64,000 bases of DNA from Cololabis saira (Eukaryota; Chordata; Actinopteri; Beloniformes; Belonidae). The DNA lies in the NCBI RefSeq assembly GCF_033807715.1, contig NC_084606.1, positions 36,088,398-36,152,397 of the forward strand. The letters are read 5' to 3'. The notes under the pieces are model-generated. The model was given only the letters and a program-made list of their open reading frames with translations, did no database searches and was not told where the DNA came from. The translations under genes and the position numbers were made by a program. Of the stretch, positions 11,497 to 22,786 are shown piece after piece (within the stretch, counting starts at the first letter, position 1; every line of letters starts with the position of its first letter).

Positions 11497-12390
11497 GGGC
11501 CTGATTTACTAAGATCCTAAATAAAGAGTACTAAATTGCGTGTGCACTGAAAAAGTTTGCACGTGCTGTTGTTGTGTGTTTTGCGGGTGATCAACTAAGA
11601 ATGCTTGCGCAATTGATAACAGGTGCAAACCGCAGTATTTAAATGAGGTGTTGCGCGTCTTACGGTTTGCGCCATGGAGAGTCTGGATGGAAAGCAGGAT
11701 AGTTGCAAGCGCAAAATGAAATTTGACGAGTTGGAGTTAGAGATATTAGTGGAGGAGGCAAATAAACACATTCATGAACTACAGCTAAGAAATTTAAACA
11801 TTACCAAAAGAAACGCAATATGGGAGAAAATCTGCGATAGAATAAATGCAGTTGGTAAGACAAAAAGAACGGCAGATGAGGTTAAAAGAAGGTGGCAAGC
11901 TATAAGGCGAAGAACTAAAGAAAAAGTGGCCTTTAATAAAACTTGTGCAACCATTTTTAAAATAGCATGCAGCAGAATAAAGACTCTCTCTCTGCGTATT
12001 CTTTGATTTTGGATGTCGCCTCCTTGCCACAATAACGGCAGCCATCGGTGCGTAATGCTGGGCAGATTAGCACTTCCTTTCGAACGTATTAAATACAGAC
12101 GCAATCACAATCCCCGCAATTACTTTCAGGCTTGGTAAATCTCATTGCGTGTGGTAAATGAACCTATTTGCATCTTCCCCTCCCAGTATTTAGCGCTTTC
12201 TGGCGGGTACGCCCCATATTGATTATTCATCAGGGCAAAAGTACTAAATGAACAGCGTGTGCTATTTTGCTCATTTGAGAGGCGCAGTCCTCTTTGCACG
12301 CTGTTAGTAGATCAGCTTGCACATTGGTTTGCGGGTGCTGTCAAGTTTGCACAGGTTTTTACACACGCAAACCTTTAGTAAATCAGGCCC
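11497..12390 (+). mobile_element. PIF/Harbinger-like element with Myb/SANT-like ORF
   Basis: The terminal inverted repeats GGGCCTGATTTACTAA and TTAGTAAATCAGGCCC are exact over 16 bp. They are flanked by TTG on both sides (11494-11496 and 12391-12393), a 3-bp target duplication as expected for PIF/Harbinger. These elements typically carry a DDE transposase and a separate Myb-like protein. Here only the Myb-like reading frame remains, so it is non-autonomous. Confidence 0.85.
11674..12006 (+). CDS. Myb/SANT-like DNA-binding protein of a Harbinger element (110 aa, probably truncated)
   Basis: The ORF starts at the only early ATG (GCCATGGAG) inside the element. Residues about 14-82 form a Myb/SANT-like trihelix: FDELELEILVEEANKHI, then NITKRNAIWEKICDRINAV, then KRTADEVKRRWQAIRRRTKE. 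In active PIF/Harbinger transposons such a protein binds the element ends and helps the transposase into the nucleus. After KVAFNKT the sequence loses family character and ends 20-odd residues later, which suggests an internal deletion. The transposase is absent. It is an element gene, opposite in strand to pde5a and within its intron; host function is not indicated. Confidence 0.7.
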   Translation: MESLDGKQDSCKRKMKFDELELEILVEEANKHIHELQLRNLNITKRNAIWEKICDRINAVGKTKRTADEVKRRWQAIRRRTKEKVAFNKTCATIFKIACSRIKTLSLRIL

Positions 12391-13455
12391 TTGGTACGCA
12401 ATTGAAATACCTTTGTATATGATTTTGACAGGGAGTATCTCAACCCCAAATGGTCCAAATGCTTTGATATTTACACTGATTGTACAACATCAAGTGACCT
12501 TTAAAACAACGCCAGGCCCATGCTTCTCGGGCCTTGATTTGTTTTGTTAAGTACATTGAGAACATCCTACCGTACGATTTTGGTGTCAAAATTCATGCCG
12601 AAAAGACCTTTTTTAGCGCAATTTTTCGCTCACCTTTTAGTAAATCTTCTATCCCGGTACTTTCTACCATCTACAAATGCAGAAATGTTCACATCCTTCA
12701 ATACATTTATGAAGTGATTAGTCTCCTCCTGGTCTTGCATTTCTCAGTGTTTATAAGAACTTCCTGGACTCAAAAGACCAAGATTCCTTGCGAAAAGAAC
12801 ATGAGCAGAAAACAAATTCCTGTTCCTTTTGATGGATTAGAAAAGGAGTAACCCAGGGGTCATATTCGGGTTTTTAAAAACCGGAATATGAGCAAATTCC
12901 GGTTATTCAAAGGGGTTGTTGCTAATATTCCGGTTAGAAAAGGGTTATTGACTGCATGGAAACGTATAGCTCCCATACCGGGAGCTTTACGGGCGCTATA
13001 CTGGGTCTGAGGTGTGGGAACGCACGCGCGGGCGGTGGTTTGGTGTTGTAAACGTCATCAGATCGGCCTGCTTTGAACTATTACTTTGAGAACTCCGATC
13101 AAAACCGATAGGGGCCATTATCGGCCGATACCGATCGGTTGTCGATGGATCGGTGCATCTCTACTGATGAGCAGCTGCATCATGGCGGGGAAGGCAGGAC
13201 AAGCATGTGCAGGTGTGTTCAAACCCAGTTCACATGAATGCTTCTCTTCCCCTGTGTTGAACTGTCTAACCCTTTCACTTCTCTTCAGAGCAAACATTGG
13301 CACCGGTGCTATCAGCCCCCGTGGTTCAAGGTTTGCAAACAAGCGCACGTGTTGTCCCCTCTGCGCTCACGTGTGTGGCCGAGAGAGTTTCCATAAAGCT
13401 CTGACGGGGCTCCGGGCTGATGAATCTGAGGTCTGACAGAGGCACGCAGCTGGAT
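12391..13455. other. Intron sequence with element fragments
   Basis: No gene is seen. The part 12860-12972 is a fragment of the TTTCCATGCA foldback family. The part 13080-13163 resembles the end of a hAT element (GGTTGTCGATGGATCGGTGC ATCTCTA). The rest is unassigned. Confidence 0.5.
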
Positions 13456-15478
13456 CACTGCAAAAACTCACAATCTAACAACAATATTTGTCTTATTTCT
13501 AGTTAAAATGTCTCATTTTTGGTAAAAAAAAAATCTCATTACACTTAAAACAAGACTCATCACTGGAAAAAAACAACAATTTTCACCTGTTTCAAGTAGA
13601 TTTTCACTTTAAATAAGTAGAAAAATCTGGTTTGCAGAGATACTGGGATTTAGTTTTTTTAGTTTTTTTGGTCTGTTTTATTTTTATGACTGCACTTATT
13701 TATTCTCTTGCTGGGATATTTTAACCAACAATCTTAGACATTTCTCCTTTAAAGTTTGATATTCTCTAGCTGACTCAGATTTCAAGGTGTTGTCCATAGA
13801 GGATGTTTGCACAAGGAACAGTAAACAGAAGCTAAAGTACTATTAAAATACAAACAATTGAGTCATAATTGGAGCTTAATTCAATTAAAACAATCTAATA
13901 ATTTCCAGAGTTGCGGCTGAATGTTTGTAATTGGAGTGATAGAAAACAAATGGGTGTCGACGGTGCTGCACTGCAAAAACTCAGAATCTTAACAAGAATA
14001 TTTGTCTTATTTCTAGTTAGAATGTCTCATTTTTAGTAAAAAAAAATCTCATTAGACTTAAAACAACCCATCACTGGAAAAAACAACCATTTTCACCTGT
14101 TTCAAGTACATTTTCACTTAAAGGGGACCTATTATGAAAAACACGTTTTTTCTTGTTTTAACATATATATAAAGTGGTCTCCCCTCACCCTGCCAGCACA
14201 GGGGAGACAAAATACCATGAATTTCTGCAAGCTCTCTGACCCCCGCCGGACAGAGTCCCCCAGTGTCACATGTTTTTTTTTGAGCTGATTAGAATCTGCT
14301 CCCGTCGTTACGTAACGACAGGAGCAGATTTCCATAGGTTCAGCCTCCGCTGCTGAAACCACGCCCACAACCAGCTCTCTCCGCCGGCTGGAGCGGTGCA
14401 TCCTTCAGCCAGTCGGACGCGGCGCCGCGGCGGAGCAGATCCGGGTTAAATCATCCAGGTTCCCGGGTGGTTTGGGAGCTGGGTCCTTGGGGGTCTGTCC
14501 CAGGCTGGACCAGCTTCACCCTCCGAGATTTTCAGGCAAATCTGTCGGTTTGATCCCCGGTAACCGACGATGCGCACAGGATGCGCCCCGGAGTGGATCT
14601 GTGCGCCCGCCGTGGAGTTGCGGCGCCGTTGCGCAGCAGCCGCCGGGCAGATCCGGCTGAAATCCCGCTGGTCGGTCCCCGGGAGTCCCTGCTACCAGTC
14701 CAGGCGGGTTCCTGCGGTCCCGGCCGGTGGGAACCGGTCATATTTCCCGGTTAAAGCCGCGGTGATGCGCGCTGATCCAGCAGCGCTGCTGCAGCAGCGC
14801 TGCTCCCGTGCGCCTGGCTTGGCTCCGGGGCCAGCGTTCAGCATCCGCCGGGTAGATCCGGCTTAAATAGTGCATAAATGTTATTTATATACAACTCATA
14901 TTTTATTTTTTTTAACAATAAAGTTTCCATTTGTGAAAATTCAGTGTTGTGATAATTTACAGGCTCGGGCTGCTCTGGCGGAGCGAGGTTTATGCTCCTC
15001 CCCTGCTACACGTCATTCAGGGAGCCAATCAGCACAGAGCCTCATTATCATACCCCCCCCTTCCCTAAAAATGAGGCGCAGAAAAAGAGGTTAGAAGCGG
15101 TAAAACTGGACAGGGCCCACAGGCTGGATTTATGATTTATGTAGAAAAAACAAGCTTTAGATTGTTTTTAAGACATTCAAGGCCTGTTTAAAATATACAT
15201 TAAATGCCATAATAGGTCACCTTTAAAATAAGTAGAAAAATCTGCCAGTGGAGCAAGATTTTTTTGCTTGTCATGAGAAGATAAATCTTGTTCCACTGGC
15301 AGATTTTTCTAATTATTTCAAGTGAAAATTTACTTGAAACAGGTGAAAATTGTCAAATAAGTTATTTTTCTGGTAATGAGTCTTGTTTTAAGTGTAATGA
15401 GATTTTCAGACTAAAAATGAGACATTTTAACTAGAAATAAGACAAATATTCCTGGTAAGATGTTGAGTTTCTGCAGTG
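13456..15478. mobile_element. CACTGCAAAAACTCA palindromic elements, one split by a TTAA insertion
   Basis: A truncated copy starts at 13456. A longer copy runs from 13969 to 15478, ending with the inverted CTGCAGTG. Arms include AATATTTGTCTTATTTCTAG, TTTTCACCTGTTTCAAGTA and AAGTAGAAAAATCTGCCAGT, all mirrored on the other side. Similar copies are at 21407-21764 and 60108-60432. The spacer 13650-13968 is found inverted at 21765-21998. The longer copy is interrupted by 14118-15226. Confidence 0.8.
14118..15226. mobile_element. TTAA-ended MITE, second copy
   Basis: The ends are TTAAAGGGGACCTATTATG and the inverse …CCATAATAGGTCACCTTTAA. The right 200 bp closely match 5810-6007 of the other copy. 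The left interior is different and GC-rich. Insertion was into TTTAAATAAG of the host palindrome; the uninterrupted form is visible at about 13606-13620. Confidence 0.82.
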
Positions 15479-15949
15479 AAAGCACCAGAACAAAGGCAGA
15501 GTAAATGAGCCGGGGAGGTGCAGGAAGGTCTGACGGCTGTCTGTCTGTCAGTGACCTAGTTGTAACGATGGGGCGGCGCTTTCAGCCTCATTACAGCTTT
15601 ATGTGTGTTTAATAACGCTGTTAAAGCGCACTCTATAACGTTCGACACAGCTTATTTGTTTTTATTGAATTATGTTCTGAGATAAACCTCACAGATTTCT
15701 GGGAGATGTCGTTGTTCGTCTGCTGTAATGTCAAATGTTGGTTATCGTCTTATCAAGATACTAACCCCGTTAAAGCCCGTCTGATAACCTGGACACTCAT
15801 TATCTCGTTCCACTTCCTGTCTGAGCTGAGGTTGCAAAGGAGCACAACTTTCCCAGTCCGTTTCTGGAGCTTTGCCAGGGCAGTAATGCGTGTCCTAACA
15901 CGTGCCGTGCACACACACGTTCTGTGACCTGGTTCTCATAAGGCAATGA

Positions 15950-16665
15950 GTGCCTTTACATGGGAAGTTTAATTCCTCTTTAATTCAGAATTAAAATTAG
16001 AGTTAAAATGAGTAAAAATTACCATGTAAACACCTAATTCTGAATGAAAATGGCCATTCAGAATTAAACTTAATTCCGAAGTAAGTGGCTGGTTTATTCT
16101 GATTTTAAATCCGAATAGAATAATTCCGCGACCATGTATATTCATTCAAAAATAATAATAAAAATAAATAAATAAATAATAAAAAAAAGTAATAATAATA
16201 AAATTAAATTAAAAAATAATAATAATAATTTAAATTAAAAAAAAAGTACAAAAAAAAGGAATAAAAAAAAAAAAGTATACACTCATTCCTCTTTAAATTA
16301 ATTCCGGTCTTTCTCCCGTCTGTCTCCATGACGCTTATATTCCACTGGGCTTGTTTTCCAAACAGTTTCAATGGCAGCACGCAGTAAACGCTGGTCAAGA
16401 GCAGAGACCATTTATTTAATAAATAGCTTGGAGGACCTGGAAATAATTAAAGGAACAGAAGCAGGAAACATAAAAATTGTGATCTTTTCAAAGTTGTAGC
16501 GGCTAAGTTAGTTTTTCTTCCGGTAGTTTAACTTCCGTTCCCCCCCCTATCCCATCAGAACCTTCCCAACCCCCAGACCTGTAGAGGAATTGGATAAAGC
16601 CGAACAAACGTGTTTTCCATGTAAACCTCAATTCGGAATTACTATTTCCATGTAAACTTGAAGGA
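15950..16665. mobile_element. CCATGTAAAC-type element with Myb-like ORF remnant
   Basis: Inverted motifs TTACATGGGAAGTTTAATTC at the left and TTTCCATGTAAACTTGAAGG at the right enclose this region. Other AATTCNGAATTA motifs are mirrored. An (ATAA)n/poly-A stretch lies at 16146-16275. It contains the small Myb-like fragment below. Class assignment (Harbinger-like) is inferred from that fragment only. Confidence 0.5.
16371..16499 (+). pseudogene. Myb/SANT-like N-terminal fragment (42 aa)
   Basis: This frame is open from ATG to TAG. It starts MAARSKRWSRAETIYLINSL and continues EDLEIIKGTEAG. The pattern RWSxxETxxLINSLEDLE is the first helix of a Myb/SANT-like DNA-binding domain, as in Harbinger accessory proteins. 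The domain is cut short after about 35 residues. It is likely a dead remnant. Confidence 0.55.
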
Positions 16666-16689
16666 AAATAGTTTAATTCGATATTATTT

Positions 16690-17250
16690 AATAGTTATGC
16701 GGTACATCGACCGCATAACTGCGGACGCTGCACCGATCCGTCTGTCAGTCTCCCGCTCCATCGTTCCCTCACTCGTGAACAAGATCCCGAGATACTTGAA
16801 CTCCTCCCACCTGAGGCAGGACTTCTCCACCCACCCGGAGAAGGCACGCCACCCTTTCCCGGTGGAGAACCATGGCCTCGGCCTTGGAGGTGCTGATTCT
16901 CATCCCTGCCGCGTCGCTCTCAGCCTCAAACCGCCCCAGCACATGCTGAAGGTCCCGGTACGATGAAGCCAACAGGACAACATCATCTGCAAAAAGCAGA
17001 GATGAAATCCTGTGGTTCTCAAACCGGATCCCCTCCGGCCCCTGGCTGCGCCTAGAAATCCTGTCCATAAAAATTATGAACAGGACCGGTGACAAAGGGC
17101 AGCCCTGCCGGAGTCCAACATGCACTGGGAACAAGTCTGATTTACTGCCGGCAATGCGAACCAGACTCCTGCTTCGATCATACAGAGACCGGACAGCCCT
17201 TAATAGAGAGCCCCGGACTCCACACTCACTGACCCCACACAGAATGGCAG
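16690..17250 (-). pseudogene. Non-LTR retrotransposon reverse transcriptase fragment
   Basis: On the minus strand the frame reads SLYDRSRSLVRIAGSKSDLF, then VHVGLRQGCPLSPVLFIIFM, then SSLLFADDVVLLASSYRDLQ. It contains the RT block LRQGCPLSP and the catalytic FADD box. Just after GGEVLPQV an extra G in GTGGGAGGAG shifts the frame; the expected continuation FKYLGILFTSEGTMERETD is readable in the next frame. Both ends are truncated. The type is LINE-like; the clade is not decided. Confidence 0.85.
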
Positions 17251-17385
17251 TTTGACTAGATGAGCAAACGGAGGTGTATGTTACACAAAAGGAGGATCCC
17301 TAGAACCAAGCCTTGGAGCACACCTGTCTCCATGCAACGGGATGCAGGATCAGTATCAGTACTCAGTACTGATATGGCCCTTTTC

Positions 17386-17996
17386 CACTAGTCCCGCCTC
17401 AGCTCGGTTCTACCCGCCTCGGCCCCGTCTTGCGCTTTTGCACTAGGGGCTGAGACGGGTAGAGCCGCTCCAAGCAGATACTTTTTCTGTAACCATTCTG
17501 GCGAGGTTCTAACCGGGCTGAGCCGGGACTATTTCTGACGTCATCACATTACAGGCAGCTGATTGGTCGGGGGGCGGGCCCGTCACCAACCTCCTCGCCA
17601 GTGATTGGTCGGGGGGCGGGGCCGGCAGACGTTTGAATCAGGAAGCGGGAGTCAGCGCGAGGGGACTCGCAGCGATTTTATTATAAAGCGCAAACGTCTG
17701 TTTGGTGATCCAACTCTGAGGTGCAGATGTTCATAAACCTGGTGACTGACGAGAGAATTAAAAAAGCGATGTAGACGGGCTGTTTTACTCTCAGCTGCTC
17801 GCGGCTCCAGCTGATTTCTCATCAGCGCTGACATGAACAAAGGTGTTGCGCAATAGAGTACGTCACAGCAGCTTCACCCCAACCTGCCCACTTCTCATCT
17901 GGCTGTGGAAAAACAAACGGGGACAAAACGGGTGGAGCCGCGACGAGCCGGGCCACGCCGGGCTAAGGCGGTACTAGTGCGAAAGCGCCAATAGAG
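17386..17996 (-). mobile_element. GGCGCTTTTCCACTAG-family element, copy 1
   Basis: The ends GGCCCTTTTCCACTAG and CTAGTGCGAAAGCGCCA are inverted. The interior has TGACGTCATCACATTACAGG, GATTGGTCGGGGGGCGGG and AGGTGCAGATGTTCATAAAC, as in the copies at 27651, 49593 and 54532. This copy is the more diverged and GC-rich one. No protein is recognised. Confidence 0.7.
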
Positions 17997-18169
17997 GATG
18001 TTATGATTTACTGTGTCAAACGTATGAACAGGTCCAGTGAGATGAGGACAGTTTCTGCAGGGTGAGTACGTACGAGTCAGTCAACTGCTAGCGTGGACTT
18101 TACTGAGAAACGCCTAGGTGAACCACCGTTTTATAAATACACTGAAAACATTTGCTGCTCAGTAATTAC

Positions 18170-19219
18170 TAGGGGTGTAACAATATATCGTACCACGAAA
18201 TTTTGTGATACAAAAACACGATACGTGTCGTGGAGGTGACGATATTGGATTATTAATATGAATAGCTTATATTGTGTTGACTAGTAACGTGCAGCGTATT
18301 GGTGCCGACCGCGCCTCGACCCACGGACCAAAATCTTCCTCCGCTCAGAAGAAACTAGTACCGTTTTGGTCCCGATCACGGGACTCTTGCAGGTTTTGAG
18401 CTCTGAACTTTTACTGATGTAAGGCTGGTGTAGAGTTAAGCCTTACCTTATTAAATTAAACCTTTTTGGGGTGGTGAGTAGGATAAACACGGGGACAACT
18501 TCTGCTGAGTTCCAGTGTACTTTAATGTCCCTCAACAGTGTAGGATTTTAGAACATCAACACAGCACCTAGTGCCGTACTGTGGCGTATCACTCCGCCCA
18601 ATCTAAAACAGACTAATCACTACAGATAAACTGACTAGTGTCATTATAGTCCCTGATTTACATCACAATATAAAGAATATATTTATAAAATAATCAACCC
18701 TGAATTACCAAAATAACCTTCTTAACAAAAATAAATCTCCTCTTACACTTATAAGGTGAGCATGAATCAATCTTTTTTATGATGTAAAATTGTATGTATT
18801 TATTTACTTTTATTTATTTATTTAATTTTAGTTGTTAAATTTCTGGAAAAGAAAAAAGTCAAATCGTACATGAGAGAAACTATTCAGTTTGTGGCTAAAT
18901 ATTTGTACTTGTATGAAACTGAAGATCATAATGGAAACCTGACATTTACTTTTAGTTCAGTTTGTGGAAAATGGTTGGCCTGGCTTTCTCTTTAAAACTT
19001 AAACAGTTATAAAGCATTACAAACTGGAACAATAGGGAAAACACACAGTATTGTTTTGTATTTTGTGTCTTTCAAATAAAAGACCATTTTTTTCCAGTCA
19101 TATGTTCCTCATTCAAGGTTGTAAAAAAATACTGCTATAATATCGTATCGTATCGTTATCGTGACCTCAATATCATGTACCGTACCGTATCGTGAGATTA
19201 GTGTATCGTTACACCCCTA
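18170..19219. mobile_element. hAT-type MITE, TAGGGGTGTAAC ends
   Basis: Termini TAGGGGTGTAACAATATATC and …GTATCGTTACACCCCTA are inverted. The 8-bp flanks GTAATTAC (18162-18169) and TTAATTAC (19220-19227) match at 7 of 8 positions. An 8-bp duplication is the hAT mark. There is no transposase frame. The end lies 168 bp from the pde5a exon at 19387. Confidence 0.85.
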
Positions 19220-19386
19220 TTAATTACGTTACATATTTTTGCAAGGCGCCCTTCCTTCCTCCCGTGTGTCCATGTGCATCTAGTCTCCAGTGCTCCAGAG
19301 TGTTTCTGCTTATGAAAGTGACTCTCTTGACCTGATTGAGTGCATTTATGTGGAGTTGGTGTGTGAGCGGTGAGTGCTGCACGTAC

Positions 19387-19474
19387 GGGGCTGTTGAGGA
19401 TCATGAGGCACTGGTCGAAGTGGTGATGCTCCATGGTGGAGTGGCAGTACAGGTGGGCCAGGGGATGGTCACTC
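19387..19474 (-). CDS. pde5a: pde5a exon: H-loop and HHHFDQ segment
   Basis: The acceptor is TGTTTCAG and the donor is gtacgt. One base completes arginine; 29 codons follow, [20 protein letters not shown] then QCLMILNSP. Human PDE5A has [20 protein letters not shown] here. This segment separates PDE5A from PDE11A, which has a different YGTSATLEHHHFNHA pattern. It ends in phase 0. A complete 8.1-kb intron follows. Confidence 0.96.
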
Positions 19475-19709
19475 CTGAAACAGAAGCACAACGTGAATAC
19501 AGCCTGTTCCCAGGTGAGGTGACGGCCCAGCGGTACGGCTCACGCTTCGCCACTGGTTTTAGAATATCATAAAGTTGGAAAGAGAAATCTGCAAGTTTCC
19601 TTTTTCTTTCCATCTTTCCCTGGAGAACGCCGCTTTTAAACGTTCTCCTTGTTTTCTCGTGCATTTATTGACAAAGTGGAGCTCTGCTATCCCTCTTTGG
19701 TCTCCAGAC

Positions 19710-20917
19710 CAGGGGTCGGCAACCCAAAATGTTGAAAGATCCACATTGGACCAATAAAAACAAAAAACAAATATATATGGAGCCGCAAAAAATTAAAAGT
19801 CTTGTATAAGCCTTAGAATGAAGACAACACATTCTGTATGTATCTATATTAGTTATACTATTAACATTCAGGCAATGAATGCAACTGATTTGCTCGAAGA
19901 AATGTTGAATACTCTTTTCTCTTTTTCCCTTTGGAACTAATCCCTTTGGCCTGTTTGTTTCCAACAGCCACCTGCCTGGCCCCGCCCTGCTGTAGAAACG
20001 CACAATTTAAATGACATATTTTGCTCAACTAACATGACTAAGCATAAATTACATAGAAACACCAGCAAAAATATTTAAAAAAAATGAAATAAAAAAGGAT
20101 TGGGTCCAGATTTAAAGTAATTAAACCTTCATATTGTTTAGTTTTTATATTTTAAGGATTAGTTTTTTTAAAAATGTTTAATTTCTTTTTTCAATTGTAG
20201 TTTTCATATTTATTCTACACATTTTTACGCCATTGGAAAACGCTAAGAATGTCACGTCCTCCTACTACGGAAGAGTATTAGGGCCAGGCAGGAGAAAAAT
20301 AAAAATAATATTTTAGAGGAAGAATATTTTTTTTTCATTATGCACTTCAAGAAACAAGTTGAAATGTCGAGAAAAAAGTTGAAATGTCGAGATTAATGTT
20401 GAAGTACAATTTCGAGAAAAAAGTCGAAATGTCGAGAAAAATGTCAAAATTTCGTGAATAAAGTCGAAATGTTGAGAAAAAAGTCGAAATTTTAAGAAAA
20501 GTCTAAATGTCGAGAAAAAAGTCGAAATGTCGAGAATATTGTTGAAGTATAATTTCGAGAAAAAAGTCGAAATGTCGAAAAAAAAGTCGAAATGTTGAGA
20601 AAAAAGGAGAAATTTCGACTTTATTCACGAAATTTCTACTTTTTTCTCGAAATTGTATTTCAACAATCTCAACATTTCGTCTTTTTTCTCGAAGTGCACA
20701 ATAAAAAAAAAATCTTCCACTCTCAAATTTTTTTTTCTCTTGCCTGGCCCTAATACTCTTCCGTATCCAACAGAAACCATATTAAAACAAAAAATATATT
20801 TCCCTCCCCCATTAATCTCCATTTTCAAACATTCCTGAACAAGCTCCAGGAGCCACCAGGGCGGCGCTAAAGAGCCGCATGCGGCTCTAGAGCCGCGGGT
20901 TGCCACGCCGACCCCTG
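19710..20917 (+). mobile_element. hAT-type MITE with perfect TSD CTCCAGAC
   Basis: The left end is CAGGGGTCGGCAACCCAAAA and the right end is …GAGCCGCGGGTTGCCACGCCGACCCCTG with a small internal insertion. CTCCAGAC flanks both sides (19702-19709 and 20918-20925). The interior holds about 500 bp unique to longer copies (also seen inverted near 57160-57660). A foldback element with the 20-bp repeat is nested at 20266-20765. Confidence 0.9.
20266..20765. mobile_element. Foldback MITE, TACGGAAGAGTATTAGGGCC family, 20-bp repeat arms
   Basis: The ends TACGGAAGAGTATTAGGGCC and the inverse …CTAATACTCTTCCGTA continue as long inverted arms with GGCAGGAGAAAAATAAAAAT and the CATTATGCACTTC box. Between them lie direct and inverted copies of the GTCGAAATGTCGAGAAAAAA monomer. 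TA at each terminus is consistent with a TA target, but this is inference. Confidence 0.8.
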
Positions 20918-21132
20918 CTCCAGACTCATCATTTTATGGATGCTGCTTTACTTATAAATCGTTACAGTTACAAGTTGACATCACCTTTCATTCGTTCAGC
21001 TCTAAGTTCCACATGCCAACTTTTTTCTTGAAAGTGTTTTTATTTTATTTTTTTATTTTCCATATAGTCCCAACTCTTTGTGATTTGTGGTTGTGCGTGC
21101 AGACGGGGGGCCGTCCCTCCCTCCGGCTGTAC

Positions 21133-21227
21133 CTCTGGATGTAGGAGTTGTTGACCCCTCTGTGGTCCAGGTCGTGGCTGAGAGTTGCAATCATCAGAGC
21201 CAACACCTCCAGATCGTTCAGGTTATT
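21133..21227 (-). CDS. pde5a: pde5a exon: HD motif (SHDLDHRG)
   Basis: The acceptor is TCTGGACAG and the donor is gtacag. It has 31 codons plus two bases of an arginine codon. The sequence is [20 protein letters not shown] followed by [11 protein letters not shown]. The His-Asp pair at 21176-21171 corresponds to human H653/D654, which bind the catalytic zinc. The stretch after it enters the mobile H-loop of PDE5. Read-through into the intron would quickly leave the PDE5A sequence, which supports the splice site. Confidence 0.96.
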
Positions 21228-21406
21228 CTGTCCAGAGGAGGAAAGATAAATGAATACAGGGACAACAAATACACAATAACAGATGACCATGTGTTTCCAT
21301 AACTGAAAAGAAGAAAACATCAGTGCCGTTGTGTCTCTCCGCACGGCTCGGCGTGTGTTTGCTCAGCTCGCTGCCTGGAGTGGAATGGAAGTCTATCCTT
21401 GCATCA

Positions 21407-21764
21407 CACTGCAAAAACTCAAAATCTTAACAAGAATATTTGTCTTATTTCTAGTTAAAATGTCTCATTTTTAGTAAAAACAACAATTTTCACCTGTTTC
21501 AAGTAAATTTTCACTTGAAATAAGTAGAAAAATCTGCCAGTGGAACAAGATTTATCTTCTTATTACAAGCAAAAAAATCTTGCTCCACTGGCAGATTTTT
21601 CTACTTATTTTAAGTGAAAATCTACTTGAAACAGGTGAAAGTTGTTGTTTTTTCCAGTGATGAGTCTTGTTTTAAGTCTAATGAGATTTTTTTTTACTAA
21701 AAATGAGACATTCTAACTAGAAATAAGACAAATATTCTCGTTAAGATTCTGAGTTTTTGCAGTG
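21407..21764. mobile_element. CACTGCAAAAACTC palindromic element
   Basis: A clean 358-bp palindrome, with arms CACTGCAAAAACTCAAAATC at the left and its inverse at the right. The centre is built around CTGCCAGTGGAACAAGATTT and its inverse. It is the best-preserved copy of the family in the window. The adjoining 21765-21998 matches 13650-13968 in inverse orientation. Confidence 0.85.
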
Positions 21765-22057
21765 CAGCACCGCTGACACCCATTTGTTTTCTATCACTCC
21801 AATTACAAACATTCAGCCGCAATCCAATTATGACTCAATTGTTTGTATTTCAATAATACTTTAGCTTCTGTTTACTTGCCCTTGTGCGGATATAAAACTT
21901 TAAAGGAGAAATGTCTAAGATTGTTGGTTAAAATATCCCAGCAAGAGAAGAAATAAGTGCAGTCATAAAAATAAAACAGACCAAAAAAACTACAAGACAA
22001 AACCGGGATATTGCCTAGGAAAGGGTTATTGATGCATGGAAACGTAGTCATTCTCTT

Positions 22058-22390
22058 CCTCCACAGCAATGCAAAGCCAAACGATTCATTTGTTAAATTA
22101 ATTTGTTTTATTCATTAACTTTGTCTATTTTTTGTTATATATTAGTGTTATTTGAGCCACTCACAGCTACTTTCGTTGCTATAACCTCAATCACATAACT
22201 GATGTGTACGTGAAAGGAGAAATAGCTTGTGCGATGATGACAATGATGGATTTGCATCTAACTTTCGGTCAGGTGAACTATGAACTGTCAATTATCCATC
22301 AAGCTCATGTTAACATTAAATATGATAGATTTGTCCGGGACATTTCTCTTGCGGGACGGGAGAAGACGCTAAATTTCAACTTTCAGAAGG
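22058..22390 (+). mobile_element. hAT internal fragment, same family as 54907-56053
   Basis: It matches about 55430-55750 closely, including GAGCCACTCACAGCTACT, TCAATCACATAACTGATG and TTAACATTAAATATGATAGA. No terminal repeats are present here. Confidence 0.65.
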
Positions 22391-22786
22391 GAAAAACCAG
22401 CAAATATCCACGTCTAATTTGACTGGTTTCAGAGTTGCCACGGCAAAAAGAAGAAGTATAACTGAGAAAACACGGTTCGGAAACTGAGATCCTTTTAGAA
22501 ATGATGGCGAGAAAAGAAAAGTGTAACATGATTGCTCTCTAGACATTTGGATTTGTTGGTTCCAGATCCTGGGTTTTGATCAGCGGGACATTTGGGTTGA
22601 ACCGACGACGAGGGACTGCGTTTCCTCGTTCCCAACTCACTTTGAGCTGCTTTACTGCCTCCTTTTTATTACATTTTTGGCTTCACGTTACACATTGCTC
22701 CTTTAAGAGCAAAAATAACAAGACTGGATAATCACAAGGGATAACTTTTATACATTCAACTGTTTATAGCTGTTTGGGTGGCCTAA
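22391..22786. other. Intron, nothing recognised
   Basis: No ORF or repeat family is recognised in this stretch. Confidence 0.4.
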
